The notes under the pieces: model-generated | The model's database searches: none | What the model was told of the DNA's origin: nothing | Seen by the model: only the letters and a program-made list of their open reading frames with translations | Made by a program: the position numbers and the translations under genes | Shown: piece by piece, positions 47,084 to 56,255 of the stretch | Layout of the letters: every line of letters starts with the position of its first letter | Position numbering within the stretch: position 1 is the first letter of the stretch | Source: Paraburkholderia humisilvae | Lineage (GTDB): Bacteria; Pseudomonadota; Gammaproteobacteria; Burkholderiales; Burkholderiaceae | Assembly: GCF_902859855.1 (NCBI RefSeq) | Contig: NZ_CADIKH010000003.1 | Coordinates: 186,001 to 250,000, forward strand | Reading direction: 5' to 3' | DNA: 64,000 bases

Positions 47084-47572
47084 GGTCGGCTTGTCCAGGG
47101 TAAGACGATGAAGAGAAGGCAACCAGGTGCTGGCGATTGCGCATCGCAAAGCATGAATGCCGCTGTATCAGGAACAGGTACTGGTGCGCAATTACGTCAT
47201 CGTGAAGTGTCAGCCGAATGACAGCACTGTCAAATAAAAAAACAGGCATGGCTTTTTTCCGATCTTGTATAAAAAAACGATTCACATTGCGAATTCATTT
47301 TTCCGTTTACGAACCTTCTGCATTGCGAACACATCGAGTAGCGCGTCGTCATGTAGATGAAATTCAGCACGACTAGGATGGGCCGCTTGACTGCTACGGG
47401 CAGCTCAACGTGCCTGAACGTATCGCTGAAATTCCAATGGAACGGCGCTTCCGGAAGGGTATCGATGCCAATGCTTATTCACGCCTGCCTGTGTTTCGTA
47501 CTGGCGAAATGCAATTCACTGTAACGGAAACAATTGTCTTTGAAGCAGTGCGTGTTTTAACGGAGCTTCGCA
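47084..47572. other. Divergent promoter region with Pho box
   Basis: About 490 bp between the PhoD-like and GH31 genes. It holds the Pho box at 47207-47224. The rest has short frames with poor codon use and no gene I can support. The last 60 bases are the leader of the GH31 gene (GGAG at about 47561). Confidence 0.4.
47207..47224 (-). promoter_or_regulatory. Candidate Pho box
   Basis: On the minus strand CTGTCAT-TCGG-CTGACAC: a perfect CTGTCAT half, a 4-bp spacer and a 5/7 second half at the 11-bp period of PhoB sites. A further TTTGACA lies 10 bp before. It faces the PhoD-like gene, 124 bp upstream of its start. Confidence 0.5.
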
Positions 47573-49786
47573 ATGAATGCGCTAAAAAGCCTGAAGACCT
47601 ATATGTTGGCATTGAGTGTCCTATGCACATTGAGCGCCTGCGGCAGCTCGAGCGATTCGGGCAATGCGCCGGGCAGCGGCAGCGCCGGCAACTCGAACGG
47701 CAGCACCGACGCATTGACTGTCACGCAAAGCGACAGCCAGTTCACGATCAATGATGGCGCAACCCGTTTCACGTTGGACCGCGCGGACTGGCACGCGAAC
47801 TGGGCCGATGCGAGCGGCAACACGCTCTTCGAAGATGCGACGCCAAGCGCGCAGACGCAGCAGGTGAATCCGGACTTCGCGCAATTCAACGATCGCGAGA
47901 ACGGCATCGATGAAGCCTATCCCGGCTTGCCGCAAGTCACGTATCGACCGTTCGCTTATCTGAACGGCGCGCAGTGGCACTATGCGACGGGCGTGAGCGC
48001 TGTCAACGTGACGGGTAATACCGCGTCGGTGAGCGTAACCACCGACGATGGCCTCGGCGCGACGCTAACGCTGACGTACCCCGGCGACGGCACGGTAAAA
48101 CTGCACTACGCACCGGCCGCGACCGGTGTAACGGCGGTATCGACCTCATGGCAAAGCCCGGGCACGCAAGCGTATTTCGGCGGCGGGCAGCGCTTTTCGT
48201 CGGTGAATCTGCGCGGCACCGCGCTGCCGCTATGGATTAGCCATGGCCCGGGTTCGAACCGGCAGACCTCGACCAATGAAATCGCCGCGTCGTTTTTCTG
48301 GTCGCCGTCCGGCTCAGGTGCGGCGATCGATTCCGATGCGCGCGGCGAAATCGTCTTTGCGAAGAACGACGAGCGTCCAGACGCGGTGCGCGCGACCATC
48401 GAGAACGATGCGCTCGATCTGGTCTATTACCATGGCACGCCAAAGCAGATCCTCACCGCCTACACTGCGCGCGTTGGCCGGCCGCAATGGACACCGCCCG
48501 ACTGGATGTGGCGGCCGATGGTCTGGCAGGACGGCGACACGAGCACTGCCTCCGTGATGGCGCTCGTCGACGGCATGCATAGCCGCAACATCCCGCTCGG
48601 GGCGGTATGGCTGGACAACCCGTGGGACGCGGGCAAAGGCAGCTTCAATTTCGATCCATCGCGCTTCGCGGACCCGGATGGCTTGATCCAGCAACTGCAC
48701 GCGCAAAACGTGCGTCTGATGGTCTGGCTCTCGCCGTACTACGACGGCACCTTTCTCACCGACGCCGCAGCAATGGGCTTTACCATCACCGGCACACGGC
48801 CTGACAACAATGAAGCAACGTACTTCCCGCCGCGCGGCCTCGACGTGCATGTCGACTTCACCAACCCGGGCGCCTATGCGTCATGGCGCGACGGCTTGCG
48901 TGCTCTGATCCGGCGCGGGGTCGACGGCGTGAAAGTGGACCGGGGCGAAGAAGACCTGTCCGACACGTCCGTGTGGCACAACGGCTTGCCCAACCCGCTC
49001 AATCACAATGCGTACATCGACGCCTATCACAAGGCAATTTTCGACGCATTCAAGGCCGAGCGCCCGAACGGCGACTTCACGATTCTCGCGCGCGGCGGCT
49101 GGAACGGTTCGATGCGCTGGGCCGGGCATTGGGAAGCCGACAATCAGAGCGCGCCCGGCGAAGACGGACTCACGCAGGCGTTGCGCGGTCTCGAGTCGCA
49201 GGCGATGAGCGGCTTTTCGTTTACGGGCGGCGACGTCGGCGGGTTCGCGGGTGGCCGTCAAAACGCCGGCGAGGCCGGCGCGAGCAACCCGTTGCTGACG
49301 CCGACCGAAGGCACCTACATTCTGTGGACCGAACTGGGCGCGCTGTCGCCGGTTATGCAGACACCGGTCGCGCCGTGGTGGGTCAGCGACAATGCCGTTA
49401 CCGTCTATCGCCGCTATGCGACGCTGCACGACCGGCTGGTGCCTTACATTGCCGCCGCTGCTCGCCAGAACATCGCCGACGGCACGCCAATCGTGCAGCC
49501 GTTACCGTTCGCATTCCCTGGCGATGCGTCGGCCGTTGCCGCGGATGACGAGTATCTGTTCGGCCCCGACCTGCTGGTCGCGCCTGCGACGTCTGTGCTC
49601 GCAAGCCTCGGCGTTGGTGCGCGCAAGGTGTACTTCCCGGCGGGCACGTGGCACGACTTCTGGACCGGCGAGACGATTGTCGGACCACAGACGCGAAGCT
49701 TCGTGCCGGCGATGGACAAGCTGCCGCTGTATGTGCGCGATGGTGCTGTGCTGCCGGCGGGCGTGTCGGCGGCGCAGTTACCGTAG
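47573..49786 (+). CDS. Glycoside hydrolase family 31 lipoprotein
   Basis: Exported alpha-glycosidase of 737 residues with a lipobox (CTLSACGSS, Cys near 23). An N-terminal beta-sandwich (about 45-290) is followed by the GH31 barrel (PQWTPPDWMWRPMVWQDGD). The probable nucleophile is Asp 456 in GVKVDRGEE and the probable acid is Asp 523 in HWEADNQS; both sit in atypical surroundings compared with the common WxDMNE signature. The barrel is completed by RYATLHDRLVPYI and FGPDLLVAP. Substrate could be an alpha-glucoside, xyloside or sulfoquinovoside and cannot be settled here. The strong lipoprotein signal fixes the start. Confidence 0.85.
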   Translation: MNALKSLKTYMLALSVLCTLSACGSSSDSGNAPGSGSAGNSNGSTDALTVTQSDSQFTINDGATRFTLDRADWHANWADASGNTLFEDATPSAQTQQVNPDFAQFNDRENGIDEAYPGLPQVTYRPFAYLNGAQWHYATGVSAVNVTGNTASVSVTTDDGLGATLTLTYPGDGTVKLHYAPAATGVTAVSTSWQSPGTQAYFGGGQRFSSVNLRGTALPLWISHGPGSNRQTSTNEIAASFFWSPSGSGAAIDSDARGEIVFAKNDERPDAVRATIENDALDLVYYHGTPKQILTAYTARVGRPQWTPPDWMWRPMVWQDGDTSTASVMALVDGMHSRNIPLGAVWLDNPWDAGKGSFNFDPSRFADPDGLIQQLHAQNVRLMVWLSPYYDGTFLTDAAAMGFTITGTRPDNNEATYFPPRGLDVHVDFTNPGAYASWRDGLRALIRRGVDGVKVDRGEEDLSDTSVWHNGLPNPLNHNAYIDAYHKAIFDAFKAERPNGDFTILARGGWNGSMRWAGHWEADNQSAPGEDGLTQALRGLESQAMSGFSFTGGDVGGFAGGRQNAGEAGASNPLLTPTEGTYILWTELGALSPVMQTPVAPWWVSDNAVTVYRRYATLHDRLVPYIAAAARQNIADGTPIVQPLPFAFPGDASAVAADDEYLFGPDLLVAPATSVLASLGVGARKVYFPAGTWHDFWTGETIVGPQTRSFVPAMDKLPLYVRDGAVLPAGVSAAQLP

Positions 49787-49867
49787 CGTGTGGGAATGAG
49801 CGGTCGGTGATCGACGCGGGACATGTCCTCAATCTGTCCGGGCAACATCGCGGTGTGCTCGCGGCGA

Positions 49868-50614
49868 TCAGTCAACCCGACACCAACGACCGGATTCCGG
49901 GCACACAATGACCGGTTCGCCGTTTAGCAGGACTTGCTCTGTATCCGGTTGCAAAGAGGTCGAAGGGGCTATGTCGAAGGCAATCTTCAGTGCGTGCGCA
50001 ACCTGGGCATGTTCGATGGGCAATTCCCATGTCAGGAATATCTGGACGCAGTCCTGATCCGTCGCGAAGTCGGCCACATCGAAACCGCTGCTGCCGCGTC
50101 GAATGACGCCATGAGGCTGGCCCGTATCGAATATCACAACCGTTCCTCGGCACACGGGAATGCGGCGGCCTAAAGAGGGGAAATGCAGATCGAAACCCCT
50201 GTCCTCGCTCAGGAGGAGATTGCAAAAGGCCGCTCCGCCATATTGCGCACCATCATGGTGGTACTTCGCACCGCGGCAGGCCATCAGCGCCACGTCACTG
50301 TCACCGCTGGCAAGCACCCCGGGTAATCCTAGCGCGCCCGTCCACTCGGACACCGCCCGCACGCAGCGCGTGTAGTCGGGCCAGCGCGCCCGTGCTCGCG
50401 CCAACGGCATGGCCTCGACGTCGCCGGGTTCCAGGACCATGCGCGTGGATATCTCCCTGTCCCAATCGGCAAGCAGACGTGTCGGGGGGACAGGCACGTC
50501 GACCATGCCCGATAGCACGATGTCGCTCACGCGTCGGCTGCGGAGGGTGTCGCCGCTACGGAAGCAGGACGTCAGTATGTCTCGCACTTGATGCGGTTCA
50601 GAGGAGGGAGTCAT
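49868..50614 (-). CDS. 2OG-Fe(II) oxygenase-like protein
   Basis: Protein of 248 residues with a cupin/dioxygenase-type core: CRGAKYHHDGAQYGG gives a His-x-Asp pair, and GTVVIFDTGQPHGVIRRG gives the distal His followed by a basic residue. This is the order expected for a 2-oxoglutarate-dependent iron enzyme, but the overall family is not one I can name. No signal peptide. It converges on the GH31 gene and is divergent from the small exported protein. Function unknown. Confidence 0.6.
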   Translation of the reverse strand: MTPSSEPHQVRDILTSCFRSGDTLRSRRVSDIVLSGMVDVPVPPTRLLADWDREISTRMVLEPGDVEAMPLARARARWPDYTRCVRAVSEWTGALGLPGVLASGDSDVALMACRGAKYHHDGAQYGGAAFCNLLLSEDRGFDLHFPSLGRRIPVCRGTVVIFDTGQPHGVIRRGSSGFDVADFATDQDCVQIFLTWELPIEHAQVAHALKIAFDIAPSTSLQPDTEQVLLNGEPVIVCPESGRWCRVD

Positions 50615-50853
50615 CTGCGAGATTGTAACGATTTCAACGGATTACTTCGGCGCAAATCGGGCCAGTACCGGTTAGTCAGGATAGCTGTGCAGATCGTCGA
50701 AAATCCGCCAGCATCGACACGGCACGCTCGCTGCGACGTACATCATCCTGGCGCGCATAAGAAAGCACGCGGCACGTCGATTGCTCGATTCATGATCAAG
50801 CAGGCGGCGATCGCTTGCGTCGAAATTCCAGTCCAATCAAGGAGGAACAGGTC

Positions 50854-51171
50854 ATGAGCAAGACAACCAGCACCGTAGTTGCGGGCATCGTCGCACTCGC
50901 GCTGTCGGGCGGCGTTTATGCGCAGACGGCCGGAGGTTCGGCCGGCGGTTCGTCGAGCAATGGCAGCACGGCCGGCCCGGCAAACCAGGCGAACGGTGCA
51001 ATGAACAGCTACGGTACGCCAGGCGCCACCAACTCGGACAGCGGCAGGGTCACCGGGTTGCCGAACTCGGGCTTGCCGAACGGCACGAACAATAGCCCTG
51101 GCACCAGCGCTCCCCCGAGCAACAACACACTGGCGACCCCGAGCACAAAATCACCGTCTGCCGGTCAGTAG
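50854..51171 (+). CDS. Small exported Gly/Ser/Asn-rich protein
   Basis: Protein of 105 residues with a signal peptide (cleaved after VYA near residue 24) and a low-complexity mature part of Gly, Ser, Asn, Thr and Pro. Related small periplasmic proteins of unknown role are common in Burkholderia. AAGGAGG (50839-50845) lies 8 bases before ATG 50854, an excellent site. A terminator-like hairpin follows at 51279. Confidence 0.7.
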   Translation: MSKTTSTVVAGIVALALSGGVYAQTAGGSAGGSSSNGSTAGPANQANGAMNSYGTPGATNSDSGRVTGLPNSGLPNGTNNSPGTSAPPSNNTLATPSTKSPSAGQ

Positions 51172-51278
51172 TAACACTGAATGATGACAGTCAGGCGTGA
51201 TTTAGCAAAAGCGCTTCAATCGCCTGGGGCGCAAGGGTAATCTGAAGTTCGAGTCGCTCATCCGTCACGTGTTGCAAG

Positions 51279-51310
51279 AAAGGCCGCTGCCCGTCACGAC
51301 AGCGGTCTTT
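51279..51310. terminator. Bidirectional rho-independent-type terminator
   Basis: Stem AAAGGCCGCTG / CAGCGGTCTTT with one G-T pair and a 10-base loop, flanked by A-rich and T-rich arms. It lies between the converging small exported protein gene and pcaD and could serve both. Confidence 0.65.
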
Positions 51311-51342
51311 CGTGCTCCTGATTTCTTTATGGACAAATGGCA

Positions 51343-52146
51343 TCAAGCGATGGACGTGCGCAAAAACCGCACGACTTCATCGTTGAATTCCCCTGGAAAC
51401 TCGATATTAGTAAGGTGTACCGCTGGTAGCACCCGCAACCTCGCGCCTGGAATCGCATTCGCCATTTGCACGCTGTAACTCGCTGTCGTCACCGTATCGT
51501 GTTCGCCCGCGATCACCAGCGTCGGCCGCGTGATGCGCGCGATATCCTGCCGCATGTCCGTTTCCTGAACGGCGCCCCACGCACCGGCGAGACCATGGCG
51601 ATGAGTTGTGAGCAGCATGACCCGGAACTTCTCGACCAGCGGATCTGACGCCTCGAGCATATGCACCGGGAACCAGTTGCGCAGGAAGGTCTCGGCTGTG
51701 GCGGTCATGTCGTCGGCCTGCAGAACGGCCGCGATCGGTGCATCCCACCTGTCCGCCGGCCCAAGCCAAGGCGCAGTGTTGCTCAGCACCAACCGGTCGA
51801 TCCGTGTCGACGCGTGCACGCCAAGCCACTGTCCAACGATGCCGCCCAATGACAGTCCAAGGAAATGCGCTCTTTCCATGTCGAGCGCATGCATCAGTTC
51901 GAGCACATCCTGCGCGAGACGTGCAAGCGGATACGGCCCGGCAGGAACGCTCGACGCACCGTGCCCGCGCGCGTCGTAGCGCAACACGCGGAAGTGCTGG
52001 CTCAACGCGGGCATTTGCGAATCCCACATGCGTAACGTGGTGCCGATGGAGTTCGACAGCACAATCGCAGGCTTGTCGTCGTCGCCGTCGAGCCGATAGG
52101 CGATGTGTGTGCCGTCGGTCGTCGTGAGATACGAGAAGTTGTCCAT
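51343..52146 (-). CDS. pcaD: 3-oxoadipate enol-lactonase (alpha/beta hydrolase)
   Basis: Alpha/beta-hydrolase of 267 residues that opens 3-oxoadipate enol-lactone in the beta-ketoadipate pathway. The family pattern SNSIGTTLRMWDSQM (31-45) and RYDARGHGAS are characteristic of PcaD. The nucleophile is Ser 99 in GLSLGG, with GEHD (acid) and AVHL (His) near the C-terminus. ATG 52144-52146 follows AGAGGACC. It is divergent from a LysR-type gene, the usual arrangement for regulated catabolic genes. No other pca genes are nearby, so a related lactonase activity is possible. Confidence 0.8.
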   Translation of the reverse strand: MDNFSYLTTTDGTHIAYRLDGDDDKPAIVLSNSIGTTLRMWDSQMPALSQHFRVLRYDARGHGASSVPAGPYPLARLAQDVLELMHALDMERAHFLGLSLGGIVGQWLGVHASTRIDRLVLSNTAPWLGPADRWDAPIAAVLQADDMTATAETFLRNWFPVHMLEASDPLVEKFRVMLLTTHRHGLAGAWGAVQETDMRQDIARITRPTLVIAGEHDTVTTASYSVQMANAIPGARLRVLPAVHLTNIEFPGEFNDEVVRFLRTSIA

Positions 52147-52237
52147 AAGGTCCTCTGCGGTGAAGCGCCGGAGGGCACGGCGCCCATCGCCGAATGCCGT
52201 TGCGCGACGCCAGGTAACGGCACTCATTATGGACAAC

Positions 52238-52266
52238 GAGAATTTCCAATAAAATTACAAAATCTC
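52238..52266. promoter_or_regulatory. Imperfect palindrome, candidate LysR site
   Basis: GAGAATTT...AAATCTC is an AT-rich interrupted dyad (T-N11-A type) in the region between divergent pcaD and the LysR gene, 26 bp before the LysR ATG. Control by the adjacent regulator is inferred. Confidence 0.4.
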
Positions 52267-52291
52267 GACACGCTTTGTCATAAAAACTGAA

Positions 52292-53185
52292 ATGTCAGAT
52301 TTCACGCTGCGTGACATGCAATGCTTCGACGCTGTCGTTCGGACCGGGGGCTTCCAGGCTGCCGCTGCCGCCCTGCATCGATCCCACCCCGCGGTATTTG
52401 CTGCGGTGGCGCGACTGGAGAGCCAGACAGGACTCGTCCTGCTCGATCGCAGTGGCTACCGCGTGAAGCTGAGCGATAGGGGCCGCTCATTTCATGAGCG
52501 CATGCAACTCCTGTTGCGCGAAGCCGAAGGCTTGCGCCAGCACGCAACGCAACTGGCCGGCGGAGATGAGAGCGATCTGAACGTGGTTCTGGGCGATCTG
52601 TGCCCGCGCCCGGCTACGCTGGAACTGCTCGCACGTTTCTTCGTCGGGTATCCGCACACGCGGTTGAATCTGCATTTTGAAACGGTCGGTGGCCCCATGG
52701 AGAGGCTGAAGACCGGAGAGGCCGATCTGATCCTGCATCGTGTCGATATGACCGACTCGTCACTGGAATGGATTACGCTCGGTAAGGTCCGGTTGATTCC
52801 GGTGGCGGCGCCGCGCATGCTGCCGACACCGCTGCCAAAGACACTGCGTGCTGAGCATTTGCGCAACTACGCTCAATGTGTCATGCGCGATTCCGCTCGC
52901 ACGCCGAGTGACGCGCATTTCCTCGTCATGGAAGGATCACGTCAGATAACCGTGCCCGACCAGGTGATGAAAAAAGATGTGATTCTGCAAGCCCTCGCGT
53001 GGGGACACTTGCCGGACTTCCTGATCGAGGAGGAGTTGCGCAGCGGCGCTTTGAAGTCCCTTGCGGGCCGGTGGCTCCCCGGCCATACCGAAACGGTCGT
53101 CGCAGCCCGGCGCCGCAACGGGCCGGCCGGCCCCGTTGCGCAGCGCTTATGGACCTATCTGCAGGCGAACGCGCCGCTGATCTAA
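52292..53185 (+). CDS. LysR-family transcriptional regulator
   Basis: Regulator of 297 residues. Residues 1-60 form the winged helix-turn-helix (LRDMQCFDAVVRTGGFQAAA then RSHPAVFAAVARLE), and residues about 90-290 form the type 2 periplasmic-fold effector domain (LNVVLGDLCPRPATLELLAR). The inducer is unknown. It probably controls the divergent pcaD-like gene through the dyad at 52238-52266. Confidence 0.85.
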   Translation: MSDFTLRDMQCFDAVVRTGGFQAAAAALHRSHPAVFAAVARLESQTGLVLLDRSGYRVKLSDRGRSFHERMQLLLREAEGLRQHATQLAGGDESDLNVVLGDLCPRPATLELLARFFVGYPHTRLNLHFETVGGPMERLKTGEADLILHRVDMTDSSLEWITLGKVRLIPVAAPRMLPTPLPKTLRAEHLRNYAQCVMRDSARTPSDAHFLVMEGSRQITVPDQVMKKDVILQALAWGHLPDFLIEEELRSGALKSLAGRWLPGHTETVVAARRRNGPAGPVAQRLWTYLQANAPLI

Positions 53186-53285
53186 TCGGTGCAACGCCGG
53201 GCGGCAAGTTTCCTTGCGTCGCGCCATACGGCTGCGACACTGGCGTTCGGGCGGCCGACCCGGTTCGCTATACCGCCTCGGGGAT

Positions 53286-53423
53286 TTACTTCTTTTCGCC
53301 CGATTTGACAGGTAGCGGCACCTTCGGCGATGCCCAGTTCAAGGCCGCGCCAGGACTCGGTTTGGCCTTGGCCTGCTTGGGTTTCTTCGCTTCCTTGTTG
53401 CTGCGCAATTGACCTTTGGCCAT
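53286..53423 (-). CDS. Small highly basic protein (45 aa)
   Basis: Short gene: MAKGQLRSNKEAKKPKQAKA then a Pro/Lys-rich tail ending SGEKK. GGAGGA (53427-53432 on the opposite strand) precedes the ATG (complement of 53421-53423). The MAKGQxRSNKEAKKPK start recurs, from memory, in small proteins of beta-proteobacteria, but the function is unknown; a nucleic-acid or ribosome contact is a guess from the charge. An 8-bp perfect dyad lies 20 bp upstream. No larger alternative gene overlaps convincingly. Confidence 0.7.
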   Translation of the reverse strand: MAKGQLRSNKEAKKPKQAKAKPSPGAALNWASPKVPLPVKSGEKK

Positions 53424-53442
53424 GGTGTCCTCCTTATACGTC

Positions 53443-53460
53443 GGTCGCGAAGTCGCGACC
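53443..53460. repeat. Perfect dyad upstream of the 45-aa gene
   Basis: GGTCGCGA-AG-TCGCGACC. With its 2-base loop it is more likely a protein-binding dyad than a hairpin. It lies in the leader or promoter of the small basic gene. Confidence 0.5.
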
Positions 53461-53639
53461 CCTATCGATTGTGTGACCGGACAATCGCGTAAATAAGCCC
53501 CGGGTGTCTGGAAGCGACGCGGTCACCGTCATGGTCCAACGGGACCATCGGGAACAACGTCGCCCGCAACCGGGGCAAGTACTGCACGATGAATCGTTAC
53601 AGCGTCGGTCCCGCGCACGGGACCAGGTGCCAGCGCGAC

Positions 53640-53843
53640 TTACAGCGGCGTGATGTTCGACGCCTGCAGGCCCTTGGGACCACGCTTTGTTTCGTAGCTG
53701 ACTTTTTGATTTTCGGCGAGGGTCTTGAAACCATCCCCGCGAATCTCGGAGAAGTGCGCGAACAGATCGTCGCCGCCTTTGTCAGGCGTAATAAAGCCAA
53801 AACCCTTGCTATCGTTGAACCACTTGACGGTACCGGTATCCAT
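53640..53843 (-). CDS. cspA: Cold-shock domain protein (CspA family)
   Basis: RNA-chaperone-type protein of 67 residues with both RNA-binding motifs: KGFGFI (RNP1) and DLFAHF (RNP2). It opens [16 protein letters not shown] and ends [13 protein letters not shown], the complete family length. Such proteins melt RNA secondary structure; whether this copy is cold-induced is unknown. A hairpin (ATGGTCC-loop-GGACCAT, 53531-53548) lies downstream and may end the transcript. Confidence 0.93.
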   Translation of the reverse strand: MDTGTVKWFNDSKGFGFITPDKGGDDLFAHFSEIRGDGFKTLAENQKVSYETKRGPKGLQASNITPL

Positions 53844-54051
53844 GAGAATTCCCTAAAACGGTTGAGTATTCTCGCTCCAATGTGGGCGCGAGAAAAAGCA
53901 TCAAGGAGGGAGAGGACAACGAATACCGCGGGGACGGACAATGATGATCAATCGCGCTTCTTGAAGACTTCAACCGGCCACACTACGCGCTGCCAGCAAT
54001 ACAGTCAAGCTCTTTCGGTTCAACGAGGAGGCCGATCCCCTGTTACGCCCA

Positions 54052-55674
54052 TCAGGACGCGTGCGCCGACATCAGATTGAGTGCCAACGCTTGCGCCACT
54101 TCGATGCCGTCGATGGCCGCCGAGTAGATCCCTCCCGCATACCCCGCGCCTTCGCCGGCCGGATACAGACCTTCGATGTTCATGCTCTGGTAATCGTCTC
54201 TGCGTCGAATCCGGATCGGTGACGAAGTGCGCGTCTCCACGCCGGTGAGCACGGCATCGTGCATCGCGAAGCCTGCGATCTTCTTATCGATCTCGGGTAG
54301 CGCCTCACGGATTGCGTCGATCACGTAATCCGGGAGCGCGGTGCTGAGATCGGTCGGACGCACGCCCGGCTTGTATGACGGCACCACGGAGCCAAGCGAC
54401 GTCGACGGTCGGCCGGCGATAAAATCGCCGACCAGTTGACCCGGCGCATGGTAATCGCCGCCACCGAGTTCGAATGCGCGCTCCTCCCATTTGCGCTGGA
54501 ACGCGATACCCGCCAGCGGACCGCCGGGATAGTCTTCCGGCGTAATGCCAACGACGATGCCCGCATTCGCGTTGCGCTCGGCTCGGGAATACTGGCTCAT
54601 GCCATTGGTGACCACGCGCCCGGGCTCCGACGTCGCCGCGACCACCGTACCGCCAGGGCACATGCAAAAGCTGTAAACGGACCGTCCATTGCTGCAGTGA
54701 TGGACCACCTTGTAGTCGGCTGCGCCGAGCTGCTTGTGGCCCGCAAATTTGCCGAAGCGGCTGCGATCGATCAGCCCCTGTGGATGTTCAATGCGAAAAC
54801 CCAGCGAAAACGGCTTGGCTTCGATATAAACCCCGCGCTCGTGCAGCATCTGGAAGGTGTCGCGCGCGCTGTGGCCCACGGCCAGCACCACGTGGTCACA
54901 GCGCAGTTCGTCGCCGTTCGAGAGCTTGAGCGAACGCACCCTGCCCTGATCGATTTCGATGTCGTCGACCCGGGTTTCGAAGCGCACTTCGCCGCCCAGT
55001 TCGTGGATGGAAGCGCGCATTTTTTCCACCATGCTGACGAGGCGGAAAGTGCCGATGTGGGGTCGGCTCAGAAACAGAATGTCTTCCGGCGCGCCCGCCT
55101 TGACGAATTCGTCCAGTACCTTGCGGCCGTAGTGGTTCGGGTCCTTGATCTGGCTGTACAGCTTGCCGTCGGAAAACGTCCCGGCTCCGCCTTCGCCGAA
55201 CTGCACATTCGATTCAGGATTGAGTACGGCCTTGCGCCACAGGCCGAACGTGTCCTTGGTACGCTCGCGCACGGCTTTGCCACGTTCAAGGATGATGGGC
55301 CGGAACCCCATCTGCGCGAGGATAAGTCCCGCGAAGAGGCCGCACGGCCCCATGCCGATCACGACCGGGCGCGGCGAAGCGGTGTGTCCGGCGGCCTTCG
55401 CGACAAAGCGGTATGTCATGTCCGGCGTCAACCCGCAATGCGGCTTGCCAGCGAGGCGCGTGAGCGCGGCCGCTTCGTCCTTGACTTCGACATCGACGAT
55501 ATACGTCAGCTTGATGTCGGAGCGCTTGCGTGCATCATGCGCACGGCGGAACACGGTGTAACGGACCAGCCCGTCCGCCGTTACGCCGAGATCCAGGAGG
55601 CGCGCACGAATCGCGGCCTCGAGATCGCTTTCGGCATGGTCGAGGGGGAGTTTGACTTCGCTTAGACGTAACAT
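54052..55674 (-). CDS. FAD-dependent dehydrogenase-like protein (COG2509 type)
   Basis: Flavoprotein of 540 residues. Residues 1-95 form an N-terminal helper domain with LRLSEVKLPLDHAES. The FAD-binding GMGPCG is at 107-112 in VVIGMGPCGLFAGLILAQMG, followed by ILERGKAVRERT. The rest has NVQFGEGGAGTFSDGKLYSQ and, at the C-terminus, GLYPAGEGAGYAGGI, the second FAD contact. This matches the uncharacterised FAD-dependent protein family found in many bacteria; the substrate is not known. ATG 55672-55674 is chosen because the upstream extension is not protein-like. Confidence 0.85.
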   Translation of the reverse strand: MLRLSEVKLPLDHAESDLEAAIRARLLDLGVTADGLVRYTVFRRAHDARKRSDIKLTYIVDVEVKDEAAALTRLAGKPHCGLTPDMTYRFVAKAAGHTASPRPVVIGMGPCGLFAGLILAQMGFRPIILERGKAVRERTKDTFGLWRKAVLNPESNVQFGEGGAGTFSDGKLYSQIKDPNHYGRKVLDEFVKAGAPEDILFLSRPHIGTFRLVSMVEKMRASIHELGGEVRFETRVDDIEIDQGRVRSLKLSNGDELRCDHVVLAVGHSARDTFQMLHERGVYIEAKPFSLGFRIEHPQGLIDRSRFGKFAGHKQLGAADYKVVHHCSNGRSVYSFCMCPGGTVVAATSEPGRVVTNGMSQYSRAERNANAGIVVGITPEDYPGGPLAGIAFQRKWEERAFELGGGDYHAPGQLVGDFIAGRPSTSLGSVVPSYKPGVRPTDLSTALPDYVIDAIREALPEIDKKIAGFAMHDAVLTGVETRTSSPIRIRRRDDYQSMNIEGLYPAGEGAGYAGGIYSAAIDGIEVAQALALNLMSAHAS

Positions 55675-56255
55675 GAATCTCGGGATGCGATCACCACGGA
55701 ATCGTGGTGGTGTTGAAACGGGCGGATGCCAGCATGCGGGTAGCGGCATTGTTCACCACGTGGGCATCGCGGACGCGGCTCTTCCATCGGTGCAAAAAGC
55801 GGTGGCGGCGCCGCATTCTGCTCCGGTCGGACAACTCATGCAACCTCAGAATGAGCGGGCCTTGCGCGGGGGAAGGTTCTGCCCGCACGAAGTCGTCGTC
55901 GGGCAAGCCGGGAGCGGGATCAGCGAAGCGGGAGAAGCTCAGTGCATCTTATGACGATGCAAGCGCATGCCTCGCGATGCGATGCGGGCGTGCCACCGTC
56001 ATTATTCCTGCTCGTGAGCATAAACGCCTCGTTATAAACACCGCGCAAAAATACGGCCGCCAGAGGGAAACGGGGCGTAGCGACGGGCCCGGGCTCCATG
56101 GGGTTGGCCGAATCGCAGCGCTCTGCCTTCAATGCGATTCCTCGACCGGCATAATCCGATGCTCCGTTGCGCAGACGCGAGGCGTGAGCGAGCGCGAAGC
56201 GCTGTGCGACACTCTATCGGGAACTGAAGGAAATCGGGCAAGAGTCTTAGGCGTT
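55675..56255. other. Intergenic region without supported gene
   Basis: About 580 bp. A hairpin CACCACG-GAAT-CGTGGTG lies at 55692-55709, just upstream of the flavoprotein start. Open frames on both strands here have no recognisable motifs or ribosome-binding sites. Confidence 0.4.

Noticed and set aside
47280..47330. ATTCACATTGCGAAT, resembling part of a Fur site
   Set aside because: The arms are imperfect and the spacing does not fit the 7-1-7 or 8-1-8 pattern; no iron genes are adjacent.
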